DNA of 58,535 bases, taken from positions 1-58,535 of the forward strand of contig NZ_JAQSDO010000009.1 in assembly GCF_029945965.1 (NCBI RefSeq), given 5' to 3'. Below, in pieces: positions 30,342 to 38,676 of this stretch (the stretch's first letter is position 1; each line of letters starts with the position of its first letter). The DNA is from Thermomonas sp. GTDB lineage: Bacteria; Pseudomonadota; Gammaproteobacteria; Xanthomonadales; Xanthomonadaceae. The translations under genes were made by a program, and so were the position numbers. The notes beneath the pieces were generated by a model. That model was not told the DNA's origin. It saw only the letters and a program-made list of their open reading frames with translations, and did no database searches.

Positions 30342-31076
30342 ATGAGTTGCAATGTGAAATCGGCGTCGATCTGTCGCCCTCTGCTGACGGCGGCTTTGAC
30401 TGCGGGCATACTCGCCGGATTTCCGGGGTACAGCCGGGCGGCGGCTGACGTGCCGGCGAAGACCGTTGAGGTCAGGACTCTCGACCTGCGCAGCTGGAAG
30501 CCGGACCCATCCACCGGGTGGAGCGTGAAGAAGCTGATCGGGAAGAAGGTAAGAGGTCCAACGGGCAAAAACGTTGGCGAGGTCGACAATATCGTGTTCA
30601 GTCCTGAAGGCAATGTGCGGGAACTGATCGTCTCAACTGGCGGTTTTCTCGGCGTCGGTGACAAGAATCTCGCAGTCAAATGGTCCGACGTCACCGTCGG
30701 TCCCGGCTATGAGTATGTGACGACACCGATCACCGCCGAGAGCGTCAAGAAGTATGGTTTGTTCGACGGATTTCCGAAAACCAGCGGGCCCCTGGCTCCG
30801 CGCGACTGGCGGGCGTCGGAACTGATCGGCGACTATGTGAACCTCAAGGGCAATGTCCCCTACGCCTTCATTCGAGACTTGATCGTCTCGGAGGGGGGCG
30901 AACTCAAAGCCGTGATCGTCACTCCGGACGTCGGGTTCGACCACGGCCAGGGGGGCTACTACGCATACCCCTTTTATGGCTATCAACACGGCTGGCATCC
31001 AGGCAATGCGCACTACAACCTTCCCTACGGCAAGGCCGACATCATGGAATTGCTTCCCTACGCGTACAGGAAGTGA
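30342..31076 (+). CDS. Exported PRC-barrel domain protein
   Basis: Protein of 244 residues with a signal peptide (about 1-32, ending SRAAA) and a PRC-barrel domain at about 55-130 (LIGKKVRGPTGKNVGEVDN, then VRELIVSTGGFLGVGDKNLAV). A second, degenerate barrel follows (LIGDYVNLKGNVPYAFIRDL). The tail is Tyr/His/Gly-rich (GGYYAYPFYGYQHGWHPG), similar in flavour to the linker of the PRC protein at 18827. The ATG at 30342 follows AAGGAG; a TTG at 30321 also opens the frame but is less likely. Role unknown; such periplasmic barrels are seen in stress and envelope contexts. Confidence 0.8.
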   Translation: MSCNVKSASICRPLLTAALTAGILAGFPGYSRAAADVPAKTVEVRTLDLRSWKPDPSTGWSVKKLIGKKVRGPTGKNVGEVDNIVFSPEGNVRELIVSTGGFLGVGDKNLAVKWSDVTVGPGYEYVTTPITAESVKKYGLFDGFPKTSGPLAPRDWRASELIGDYVNLKGNVPYAFIRDLIVSEGGELKAVIVTPDVGFDHGQGGYYAYPFYGYQHGWHPGNAHYNLPYGKADIMELLPYAYRK

Positions 31077-31106
31077 GCGCATTCGTGAAATACCTCGAGC
31101 CGGCCA

Positions 31107-31697
31107 ATGACTGACTTGGCGCTTCCAACCACGCGCACGTGGGACCCGCAGCGGCGCCGCTGGATCGCTGCAACTGCAGTAACGGGCTGCGCAGGCCTCG
31201 CGGCAACGACCGTGCCCTTCCTCGCTTCCTTTGCGCCAAGTGAGAGGGCGCGAGCGATAGGTGCCCCGGTCAAGGTTCAATTGCAGGGTCTGGGGACTGG
31301 AGAGCTCAAGACTGTCGAATGGCGAGGAAAGCCTGTGTTTGTGCTGAAACGATCTCACGAGATGCTGGAATCCTTGGTCCGAAACGATGCGCTGCTGCTC
31401 GATCCGCATCTCAAAAGAGGAAATGAGCCGGAGTACGCCAGAAACGCACTGCGCTCGGTGAAGCCTGAAGTGTTGGTGCTGGTGGGCATTTGCACGCATC
31501 TGGGCTGCATTCCGAGTTTTCGTCCTACCCCAGCAACCTCCGATCTAGGGGCATCCTGGCCGGGCGGTTTCTATTGTCCATGCCATGGGTCGAAATTCGA
31601 TCTTGCCGGGCGGGTCTTCAAAAACGTCCCCGCGCCGACCAACCTTGAAGTCCCGCCATATCGATTCATGGACGAAACCATGCTCCTCATCGGGTAG
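31107..31697 (+). CDS. petA: Stand-alone Rieske iron-sulfur protein (PetA-like)
   Basis: Rieske [2Fe-2S] protein of 196 residues resembling the iron-sulfur subunit of the cytochrome bc1 complex. It has an N-terminal twin-arginine-like head (RRRWIAATAVTGCAGLAAT) giving a membrane anchor, and both cluster-binding loops: CTHLGC at 129-134 and CPCHGS at 157-162, with the disulfide cysteines present. No cytochrome b or c1 gene lies beside it, so it is either a spare subunit for the chromosomal bc1 complex or part of another electron path. It is 30 bases after the PRC-barrel gene, in the same direction. Confidence 0.92.
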   Translation: MTDLALPTTRTWDPQRRRWIAATAVTGCAGLAATTVPFLASFAPSERARAIGAPVKVQLQGLGTGELKTVEWRGKPVFVLKRSHEMLESLVRNDALLLDPHLKRGNEPEYARNALRSVKPEVLVLVGICTHLGCIPSFRPTPATSDLGASWPGGFYCPCHGSKFDLAGRVFKNVPAPTNLEVPPYRFMDETMLLIG

Positions 31698-31736
31698 CAC
31701 TATCTTCCGCTTGACTGCAAAACCCACTGAAAGCCA

Positions 31737-31982
31737 ATGATGCAAACACTTCAATTCGACATTCATGGAATGACCTGCGGAGGCTGTACGAGTAGCGTAC
31801 ATCGCGTCCTCAGCAAGATCGACGGCGTCAGCCGCGTCGACGTCTCGCTGCGGCCCGGAACGGCCACTATGGACGCTGACACCACACGTGTGACGCCCAA
31901 CCAGATTGAGGCTGCGATACGCGGTCTTGGCTATCAAGCCAAGCTGCACCCCGATCGCTCCAGCGAGAGGAGTATGACGTGA
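31737..31982 (+). CDS. CopZ-like heavy-metal-binding (HMA) protein
   Basis: Single HMA domain protein of 81 residues with an intact metal site, GMTCGGC, typical of cytoplasmic Cu(I) chaperones feeding P1B ATPases. The fold pattern (VHRVLSKIDGVSRVDVSL, then AIRGLGYQAKL) is complete. Its end overlaps the GTG start of the polyphosphate kinase gene (GTGA), so the two are translationally coupled. This is the only HMA protein of the block that keeps its cysteines, in contrast to those at 32867 and 34577. Confidence 0.88.
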   Translation: MMQTLQFDIHGMTCGGCTSSVHRVLSKIDGVSRVDVSLRPGTATMDADTTRVTPNQIEAAIRGLGYQAKLHPDRSSERSMT

Positions 31983-32842
31983 GCAAGAAGGACAAAAGGG
32001 ACAAGCGCCATCGTGAGAGCGACGGCGATGGCTACGACAAGGCGGATAGGACAGTCGCCGCGGCACTACCCGGAGAGCAATCAATCTCATCTGAGGACTA
32101 CCAGGCGCAGCTCCATGTGCTTCAGGTCGAACTGGTGAAACTGCAGCGTCACTTCATCGAATGCGGCGACAAAATTCTAGTGGTGGTCGAGGGACGCGAC
32201 GCCGCCGGCAAGGACGGCAGTATCAAGCGCATCGTCGAATACCTGAGCCCTCGAGACACGCGTGTAGTCGCGCTTGGCAAGCCCTCCGACCGGGAGCTGC
32301 ACAGCTGGTACTTTCAACGCTACATCGCACAACTGCCGATGGCCGAGGAGTTCGTCCTGTTCAACCGTAGTTGGTACAACCGCGCCGGTGTCGAGCACGT
32401 CATGGGATTTTGCACCAAGGAAGAGCATGAAGAGTTCATGCGTGCGGTGCCCAAGTTTGAGGAGATGCTCGTCAACTCAGGCATCACGGTGCTCAAGTAT
32501 TACCTGGACATCGACAAGGACGAACAGGTCAAGCGCCTGGCCGAGCGACAGCGCGACCCGCTCAAGCAGTGGAAGACCAGCCCCATTGACGCCGTTGCGG
32601 TCAAACACTGGAAAGCCTATTCGGCAGCACGCGACACCATGCTGCTGCGCACGCACACGGTCATCGCACCGTGGCACATCGTGCGGACCAACAACAAGCG
32701 CCTGGCGCGCCTGAACCTGATTCGCGACATCCTGTCACGGCTCCACTACGCCGGCAAAAAGAACAAGCTCGTCCAGCCCGACACGGATATCGCGTTCGAG
32801 TTCACGCCGGACTGCATCCAGTCGCATCGATTGGCGCGCTGA
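31979..32842 (+). CDS. ppk2: Polyphosphate kinase 2
   Basis: PPK2-family kinase of 287 residues that moves phosphate between polyphosphate and nucleoside di- or monophosphates. It has Walker A GRDAAGKDG (72-80), Walker B-type LFNRSWYNRAG (127-137), and the lid region with KQWKTSPID. The N-terminal tail is highly charged (KKDKRDKRHRES). GTG start is fixed by overlap with the HMA gene. One domain only. In this setting it could regenerate ATP or GTP from polyphosphate under energy limitation, and polyphosphate also binds metals; both ideas are inferences from context. Confidence 0.93.
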   Translation: MSKKDKRDKRHRESDGDGYDKADRTVAAALPGEQSISSEDYQAQLHVLQVELVKLQRHFIECGDKILVVVEGRDAAGKDGSIKRIVEYLSPRDTRVVALGKPSDRELHSWYFQRYIAQLPMAEEFVLFNRSWYNRAGVEHVMGFCTKEEHEEFMRAVPKFEEMLVNSGITVLKYYLDIDKDEQVKRLAERQRDPLKQWKTSPIDAVAVKHWKAYSAARDTMLLRTHTVIAPWHIVRTNNKRLARLNLIRDILSRLHYAGKKNKLVQPDTDIAFEFTPDCIQSHRLAR

Positions 32843-32866
32843 CCACCACCCATACAAGGAACCACC

Positions 32867-33316
32867 ATGAAAACCAGTGTTATTGAAGTCCACGACATGC
32901 TGTCGGTGTTGAGCGTTGAGGAAGTGGAAAAGCGGATTGGAGAGGTGCCTGGCGTCCAGAGTGTTACCGTGAATTTTGCTGCCGGCAACGCCACCGTACG
33001 TTATGACGAGACACAACTCGAGGCGGGCGACATCAAGTCGGCCGTGCGTCAACGCGGGCATGACGCGGCCACGCCCGCTGATACCGCGCCGGACGATGGA
33101 CACGCTGGGCATGCGCCACCCGCCGCACCGGCCGAATCCCCCAAGCCGGTAGCGCCATCGAGTGCGCCGGATGCACCTGCGGCCGGGGGTTCTGCGGATG
33201 CGGCACCGCCAGACAAGGTGGCGCCATCGACCCCGCCGGATGCGCCCCCAGTCGCGCCGGCTGCTGCGCCTGCGGGCGATGCTCAACCGGATAGAGCCGC
33301 AGCCGAGAAAAGTTAG
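32867..33316 (+). CDS. HMA-like domain protein lacking the metal-binding cysteines
   Basis: Protein of 149 residues. Residues 1-68 follow the ferredoxin-like HMA pattern ([19 protein letters not shown], split here from TVRYDETQLE and DIKSAVRQRGHDA), but the usual GMxCxxC loop is replaced by HDMLSVLSVEE, with no cysteine. The tail is a long Pro/Ala-rich low-complexity region with a few His and Met. It is nearly identical in its first 60 residues to the N-terminus of the ATPase at 34577 and to the pseudogene at 20048. It cannot bind Cu(I) in the classical way; a docking or regulatory role for the ATPase is possible. Confidence 0.8.
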   Translation: MKTSVIEVHDMLSVLSVEEVEKRIGEVPGVQSVTVNFAAGNATVRYDETQLEAGDIKSAVRQRGHDAATPADTAPDDGHAGHAPPAAPAESPKPVAPSSAPDAPAAGGSADAAPPDKVAPSTPPDAPPVAPAAAPAGDAQPDRAAAEKS

Positions 33317-33402
33317 AGCCTTTATCGGCTTTTCAAATCACACACATGTGGCATTTGACCCAGCCACTTCAATGGGCCAGCAAAGCTCTCCAGGAGATCA
33401 CC

Positions 33403-33795
33403 ATGACAACAGCGACCGCTACACAACGCAACGCACCCGGTCTACCGCCGGCGTTGGGAGCCGCCCAGGCAGCCATGCAATCGACCGAAGTGCAGGAGAT
33501 GCTGCGCAGACTTTCTGCGCACGGACTGGGCATTTGCATGCCGCACATGCACGACGAGGAGACCGGTGAGTTCCAGCTGCTTCCCGATCAGCTCATGCAA
33601 GTAGAGGCTGGCCTGGAGGTGCGCTTCCAACCCACTGCAGAAGTCACCAAGCAGGCAGGTCGCTTTCTGCCCGTGGCCTGGGTTTGGCGCGATGGCACGG
33701 CGATACCGTCGACCGTCTGCGAGATGGTGCAAGACAAGGATGCACCGGACGATGAAGCGGCGGCTGTCAAACACAAACATCCAACGCGGAACTGA
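33403..33795 (+). CDS. Hypothetical protein, His/Met-containing
   Basis: Soluble protein of 130 residues, start MTTATATQ set by CAGGAG before the ATG at 33403. The centre has GLGICMPHMHDEETGEF, rich in potential metal ligands, followed by RFQPTAEV and a VAWVWRDG segment. No signal peptide, no recognised family. The spacer before it is repeated, nearly unchanged, at 20465-20520, where the gene itself has been deleted. It lies between the Cys-less HMA gene and the Met-rich lipoprotein gene in one direction. Confidence 0.65.
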   Translation: MTTATATQRNAPGLPPALGAAQAAMQSTEVQEMLRRLSAHGLGICMPHMHDEETGEFQLLPDQLMQVEAGLEVRFQPTAEVTKQAGRFLPVAWVWRDGTAIPSTVCEMVQDKDAPDDEAAAVKHKHPTRN

Positions 33796-33878
33796 CATCA
33801 CCGGGCGCCACAGCAAAAACTGTTTCCATCCCGTATTTCCGGGTAAACGCAATATTCACAACCCTCCAGGAAGTCACC

Positions 33879-34304
33879 ATGATCGCATTTCGCACACTCG
33901 TTGCCTTGTCTGTAGCTACCCTTGTCACTGCGTGTGCAAGCCCCGGTGCCATGAACGCCTCGCCCGGCATGGCCAGCATGACTTCACCTTCGCCCATGAC
34001 TGCGACCGAGCCCCGCATGATTGCCATGCAGAAGATGCATCAGCAGATGATGAGCGCCAAGACGCCAGCGGAACGACAGGCTTTGATGGCCGATCACATG
34101 AAGGCCATGCAAGGTGGGATGGCGATGATGAAAGACATGCAGGGCATGTACGGCATGCAAGGGATGGGCGCTATTGGCGACGGCAAAGGCATGCCGGCCG
34201 ACATGGCCAAACGCCAGCAGATGATGACCGATCACATGGCCATGATGCAGATGATGATGAACATGATGGCCGACCGGATGCCTGCTGCGCCGGCCGCCAG
34301 GTAA
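33879..34304 (+). CDS. Methionine-rich lipoprotein
   Basis: Exported protein of 141 residues with a lipobox (LVTAC, lipidated Cys19) and a mature part packed with Met: MQGGMAMMKDMQGMYGMQ and MAMMQMMMNMM among others. Such Met-rich segments bind Cu(I) or Ag(I) in periplasmic copper-handling proteins, so metal buffering near the pump is likely. CAGGAAG precedes the ATG. Its leader sequence [14 protein letters not shown] is duplicated at the head of the chimeric ATPase fragment at 20523. It is followed four bases later by the SHOCT protein gene. Confidence 0.8.
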   Translation: MIAFRTLVALSVATLVTACASPGAMNASPGMASMTSPSPMTATEPRMIAMQKMHQQMMSAKTPAERQALMADHMKAMQGGMAMMKDMQGMYGMQGMGAIGDGKGMPADMAKRQQMMTDHMAMMQMMMNMMADRMPAAPAAR

Positions 34305-34308
34305 GGAG

Positions 34309-34557
34309 ATGCACATGTTCTACGACAGCGGTTACTACATGGGTGGCATGCACGGCCTGTGGTGGTTTTTCTGGATGGCGTTAATCGGCATGCTGCTGTT
34401 CTACGGTTGGGGCAGCCCCAGCGAAAAACGTCAACGCCCACGCGAGACGCCACACGACATGTTGAAGCGGCGCCTGGCCAGCGGTGAGATTGCGCCCGAG
34501 CAGTACGAGCAAAGAAAGGCGCTGCTCGACCGTGATGCCAAGGCCCCCGGCCCATGA
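34309..34557 (+). CDS. Small membrane protein with C-terminal SHOCT domain
   Basis: Protein of 82 residues: a Tyr/Gly/Met-rich N-terminus ([13 protein letters not shown]), one membrane helix (about 17-34, [18 protein letters not shown]) and a C-terminal SHOCT motif ([22 protein letters not shown] in two parts). SHOCT domains are short oligomerisation modules often found beside metal-transport genes. AGGAG before the ATG. It lies between the lipoprotein and ATPase genes and probably belongs to the same transcript. Confidence 0.8.
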   Translation: MHMFYDSGYYMGGMHGLWWFFWMALIGMLLFYGWGSPSEKRQRPRETPHDMLKRRLASGEIAPEQYEQRKALLDRDAKAPGP

Positions 34558-34576
34558 AGCCGACAAAGGATACACA

Positions 34577-37246
34577 ATGAAGACCAGCGTTATCGAAGTG
34601 CACGCCATGCTGTCGGTACTAAGCGTGGACGAAGTGGAAAAGCGGATCGGTGAGGTGCCGGGCGTCGAAAGCGTGACGGTCAATTTCGCCGCTGAGAACG
34701 CCACCGTGCGTTACGACGAAACCCGACTGGAAGTCGCCGATATCAAGTCCGCACTGCGCCTGCGGGCGCACGAGCCCGCCACACCTGCTGGGCCTGCGTC
34801 CGATACTGGGCCAGCTGGACATGATATGAAGGCTGTACCGCTTACGGCTGCTGCGGCGAAAACGCCTCAGTCGGACACGCCGGCCGCTGCGGCGGTAGCG
34901 ACCCCCGAAGGCGCTGCAGCGGCGACAGCGAAGCCCGACACCGACGCAATGCCGGCCGGGATGAAGATGCCGGACACTGGGACAACCGGTTCCGACGCAT
35001 CGGCTGCACCCAACGCACCCGATTCGCCCACGCCGGACGCTCCGGCCGAGAATGCTCCACTGTGGCAGCGCCTACGATCGTGGGTGTCCCCGGCGGCAGC
35101 CGCACCTGGGGACCAGAAGCCTGCAGCGCCCGCACCAGCAGGCGCCGAGCACAAGGGGCACGCCGCCCACGGCAGCACATCGTCGCCGATGTCGTCAGAC
35201 ATGGCCCAGGAGATGGGCCATGGCGGCAACATGGACTTACCCGCCATGGTGCGCGACATGCGCAACCGCTTCTGGATTTGCCTCGTCTTTGCAGTGCCCA
35301 TCTTCATCTACTCGCCGATGGGCGACATGTTCCCTGCCCCTGAACCGCCCTTCGGGTTGCCGCTGAACCAATGGCTATTCGGCCTGGCCAGTGCCGCGGT
35401 TCTTTACCCAAGCTGGCCGTTCTTCGTCTCCGCCTGGCGCGGGCTCAAGAAGGGCACGCTCGGCATGGCCGCACTAATTGTTTTAAGCGTCGGCACCGGC
35501 TACCTGTTCAGCGTCGGCGCTACGTTCTTTTTTGAAAGCGAGCAATTCTTCGAAGCAGTGTCGGTGCTGCTGGTGTTCATCCTGCTCGGCCACTGGCTGG
35601 AAATGCGCGCCCGTGCCGGTGCCTCGTCGGCGATCAAGGCGCTGATGAACCTCACGCCAGCCAAGGCCTTCGTGCTGCGCAAGGGCGCCGAGGTCGAAGT
35701 GGCAACCGCCGAGGTGGTGGTCGGGGACATTGTCGTGATTCGGCCCGGCAACAAGATCCCAGTAGACGGCACGGTCGAGTCCGGTGATTCTCTGGTCGAT
35801 GAATCGATGCTCACCGGCGAGTCGATGCCGGTGCAAAAGGGCCCCGGCGCAAAGGTGGCCGGCGCCACTATCAACACCAGCGGCACCTTCCGCTACAAGG
35901 CTACAAAGGTCGGCTCCGACACGGCGTTGGCGCAGATCGTCAAGCTGGTGCAAGAGGCGCAGAACTCCAAGGCACCAGCGCAACTGCTGGCTGACAAGGC
36001 CGCGCAGTGGCTAGTGATCGCTGCCATAGCCGTCGGACTCGCGACGTTCGCCGTCTGGTTCTGGTGGATCGGCGAGCCGCTGCTGTTTGCGGTGACTCTG
36101 ACCATCACAGTCTTCGTCATCGCCTGCCCCGACGCGCTGGGTCTAGCGACGCCAATGGCGGTGATGGTTGGCACTGGTTTGGGCGCTGCCAACGGCATCC
36201 TGTTCAAGAACGCGTCAGCGCTGGAAGACGCCACCAAACTCAACGTCATCGTCTTCGACAAAACCGGCACGCTCACCATCGGAAAGCCGGAGGTGGTGGA
36301 CATGGTCATGGCCGAAGGCATCACCGAAGACGTGCTGCTTCTCGCCGCTGCGGCGGTTGAGCAAGGGTCAGCCCACCCTTTGGCGCAAGCCGTCTTGCGG
36401 CGCGCTGCAAAGCTGAAGGTCGTCGCACCAACGGGCTTCAAGAGCATCGACGGCCAGGGCGCGCAGGCGCAAACCGCCGCCGGCATCGTTTTCCTGGGAA
36501 ACCGTCTGCTGATGGACACCCAAAAGCTGGCGCTTGGGGCCCTGGAAGCGGACGCCGCGCGACTGCAAGGCGAAGGTCGGACAGTGGTTCACGTGGCGCA
36601 AAACGGCAAGGTGATCGGCTTGATTGCCATTGCCGACGCCATTCGACCCACAGCCAGGGCCGCAGTTGCCAAATTGCGCGAGCGCGGCATTGAGGTGGTG
36701 ATGCTCACAGGCGACAACGCCGGCACCGCCAAGCGTATCGCCGCCGATTTGGGCATCACCAGCGTGTTATCCGATGTATTGCCCGGCCAGAAGGCCGCCA
36801 AGATCAAGGAACTGCAGGCCGCAGGCAAACGGGTCGGCATGGTGGGAGATGGTGTCAACGACGCGCCCGCGCTCACCCAAGCCAATGTGGGCTTTGCCAT
36901 CGGCGCCGGTACCGACGTGGCGATGGACAGCGCCGATGTGGTGCTGATGAAGAGCGACCCCTACGACATCGTCGGCGCCATCGAACTGTCACGCGCGACC
37001 TTGCGCAAGATGCACCAGAACCTGTGGTGGGCGGTTGGCTACAACGTGATAGCCTTTCCGCTGGCCGCAGGCGTGCTCTATCCCTTCACGCTCTCGCCCG
37101 AGATCGCGGCGCTGTCGATGTCGGGCAGTTCGGCGGTGGTGGCCATTAACGCGCTACTGCTCAAGCGCACCAAGCTGGCCGGCATCAAGAGTGCCAAGCC
37201 CAAGTCAACCGCAGCGGTACCAGCACCAACTGGGGCAAACGCATGA
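34577..37246 (+). CDS. P1B-type heavy-metal ATPase with CPD motif and Cys-less HMA domain
   Basis: Metal-transporting P-type ATPase of 889 residues. The ATG at 34577 follows AAAGGA. Residues 1-68 are a Cys-less HMA domain; about 70-220 are Pro/Ala-rich with a His/Met patch ([20 protein letters not shown]). The core is complete: TGES at 413-416, DKTGT at 561-565, GDGVND at 757-762, and eight helices. The metal motif in helix 6 reads Cys517-Pro518-Asp519 instead of CPC, CPH or SPC. The last helix keeps the MSGSS pattern of copper pumps. The substrate is therefore uncertain: copper by overall similarity, but Asp suggests altered selectivity. It overlaps the CFA synthase gene by ATGA. Confidence 0.88.
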   Translation: MKTSVIEVHAMLSVLSVDEVEKRIGEVPGVESVTVNFAAENATVRYDETRLEVADIKSALRLRAHEPATPAGPASDTGPAGHDMKAVPLTAAAAKTPQSDTPAAAAVATPEGAAAATAKPDTDAMPAGMKMPDTGTTGSDASAAPNAPDSPTPDAPAENAPLWQRLRSWVSPAAAAPGDQKPAAPAPAGAEHKGHAAHGSTSSPMSSDMAQEMGHGGNMDLPAMVRDMRNRFWICLVFAVPIFIYSPMGDMFPAPEPPFGLPLNQWLFGLASAAVLYPSWPFFVSAWRGLKKGTLGMAALIVLSVGTGYLFSVGATFFFESEQFFEAVSVLLVFILLGHWLEMRARAGASSAIKALMNLTPAKAFVLRKGAEVEVATAEVVVGDIVVIRPGNKIPVDGTVESGDSLVDESMLTGESMPVQKGPGAKVAGATINTSGTFRYKATKVGSDTALAQIVKLVQEAQNSKAPAQLLADKAAQWLVIAAIAVGLATFAVWFWWIGEPLLFAVTLTITVFVIACPDALGLATPMAVMVGTGLGAANGILFKNASALEDATKLNVIVFDKTGTLTIGKPEVVDMVMAEGITEDVLLLAAAAVEQGSAHPLAQAVLRRAAKLKVVAPTGFKSIDGQGAQAQTAAGIVFLGNRLLMDTQKLALGALEADAARLQGEGRTVVHVAQNGKVIGLIAIADAIRPTARAAVAKLRERGIEVVMLTGDNAGTAKRIAADLGITSVLSDVLPGQKAAKIKELQAAGKRVGMVGDGVNDAPALTQANVGFAIGAGTDVAMDSADVVLMKSDPYDIVGAIELSRATLRKMHQNLWWAVGYNVIAFPLAAGVLYPFTLSPEIAALSMSGSSAVVAINALLLKRTKLAGIKSAKPKSTAAVPAPTGANA

Positions 37247-38676
37247 GCGCGCGGGATCTGGGCGTCGCCATGTCGCCACCATTGCATGTCGGCCTGGGGA
37301 CGCCTGGCGTTGACCAGGCCGCGGCCTTGCTACACCTGTTGTTTCGCCGCTTTGATGGCCATTTGGCACTGCGGCTGTGGGATGGGACGCTGCTCAAACT
37401 CGGCGCAGCAGCACACCGGGAAGAGCACGAGCCACGCTACACGCTGGTCTGCCGCAGCCCAAGCGTGGTGCGTTCGATGGTGATTGGACGCGACCCGCTG
37501 CGCATGGTCGAGGCGTATTTTCGCGGAGAAATCGACATCGAAGGTGACTTTTTCGCCGCGCTCCGCTTGAAAGACCAGCTGCATTCGATCCGCATGTCGA
37601 CACTAGATCGCGTCAGCTCCGTGTTCTCGGCGTTGAGACTGCGCAGCCCCCAAACGGCAAAGCCTGTCGTTGCTGCTGACGCCTCGCCCCTCCGGGGGCG
37701 GGGCGTCAGGGCGCACTCCAAGGCCGAAAACCAGGGCGCGATTACGTTTCACTACGATGTCTCGAACGATTTCTACGCCTTGTGGCTGGACGAAGCGATG
37801 GTGTATTCGTGCGCCTACTTCGAGCATCCAGACGCGACTCTTGAAGACGCCCAGTTTGCCAAGCTCGATCACATCTGCCGCAAGCTGCTGTTGCAGCCGG
37901 GCCAACACCTTCTCGACATCGGCTGCGGTTGGGGTGCACTGGTCATTCATGCAGCCAAGCACTACGGAGTGCGCGCCCACGGCATTACGCTGAGCGAACG
38001 TCAACTGACTCTGGCGCGCGCGCGTATTGCGCAAGCCGGCCTTGAAGACCGGGTGTCTGTCGAACTGCGGGACTACCGGGACCTGGTGGGCCAATCTGTG
38101 TACGACAAGGTAGTCAGCGTTGGCATGTTCGAGCACGTGGGTTTGAAGAATCTGCCGCTCTATTTCGCAACGATTAGCCGCCTGTTGAAGCCTTCAGGCC
38201 TCTTCCTAAACCACGGCATCACGCACAACGTGGAAGGCTGGCACAAGACCCCATCCACCGAGTTCATCAACCGCTACGTCTTCCCTGACGGTCAGTTGGA
38301 CACCGTGAGCAACATCCAGCGCCGCATGGAAACCGCCAGGTTTGAGATTGCGGATGTTGAAGGGCTGCGACCTCACTACGCATTGACGCTCAGGCATTGG
38401 GTCGCAAGGCTCGAACGCAACCACGAGGAGGCATTGCAGCATGTCAGCGAGTCGACTTGGCGCGTCTGGCGCCTTTACATGGCCGCGTGTGCATTGGAGT
38501 TTGAATCGGGCGAGATTGGCGTGTACCAGATCCTCGCCAGCAAGGGTGCACCGGGCAGTACATCAATACCTTTAAGGCGCGAGCATTTGTACCCGGCGCG
38601 CGCCCGCCCGCTCGTTGACCGGTTCGCCCGACACACAAGCAGCAGCAATGGTCAAGACAGAAGTTTCTGGGCCTGA
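37243..38676 (+). CDS. cfa: Cyclopropane-fatty-acyl-phospholipid synthase
   Basis: Enzyme adding a methylene bridge from S-adenosylmethionine to double bonds of membrane phospholipid acyl chains, a stationary-phase and acid or solvent stress response. Its 477 residues include the N-terminal lipid-associated domain (about 20-130, ending [11 protein letters not shown]), a variable linker, and a methyltransferase core with [25 protein letters not shown] (SAM site), EHVGLKNLP and the [11 protein letters not shown] segment. The linker carries a strong DNA hairpin (37678-37707). Start overlaps the ATPase stop (ATGA), and the end overlaps the MFS gene by 29 bases. Confidence 0.93.
   Translation: MSARDLGVAMSPPLHVGLGTPGVDQAAALLHLLFRRFDGHLALRLWDGTLLKLGAAAHREEHEPRYTLVCRSPSVVRSMVIGRDPLRMVEAYFRGEIDIEGDFFAALRLKDQLHSIRMSTLDRVSSVFSALRLRSPQTAKPVVAADASPLRGRGVRAHSKAENQGAITFHYDVSNDFYALWLDEAMVYSCAYFEHPDATLEDAQFAKLDHICRKLLLQPGQHLLDIGCGWGALVIHAAKHYGVRAHGITLSERQLTLARARIAQAGLEDRVSVELRDYRDLVGQSVYDKVVSVGMFEHVGLKNLPLYFATISRLLKPSGLFLNHGITHNVEGWHKTPSTEFINRYVFPDGQLDTVSNIQRRMETARFEIADVEGLRPHYALTLRHWVARLERNHEEALQHVSESTWRVWRLYMAACALEFESGEIGVYQILASKGAPGSTSIPLRREHLYPARARPLVDRFARHTSSSNGQDRSFWA
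37678..37707 (+). repeat. Strong palindrome inside the CFA synthase gene
   Basis: Arms of 13 bases (GACGCCTCGCCCC and GGGGCGGGGCGTC) pair with one mismatch around a four-base loop. It is in frame, in the linker between the two domains, where it encodes [12 protein letters not shown]. It looks like an inserted REP-like unit, but no second copy was noticed in the window. Confidence 0.6.
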
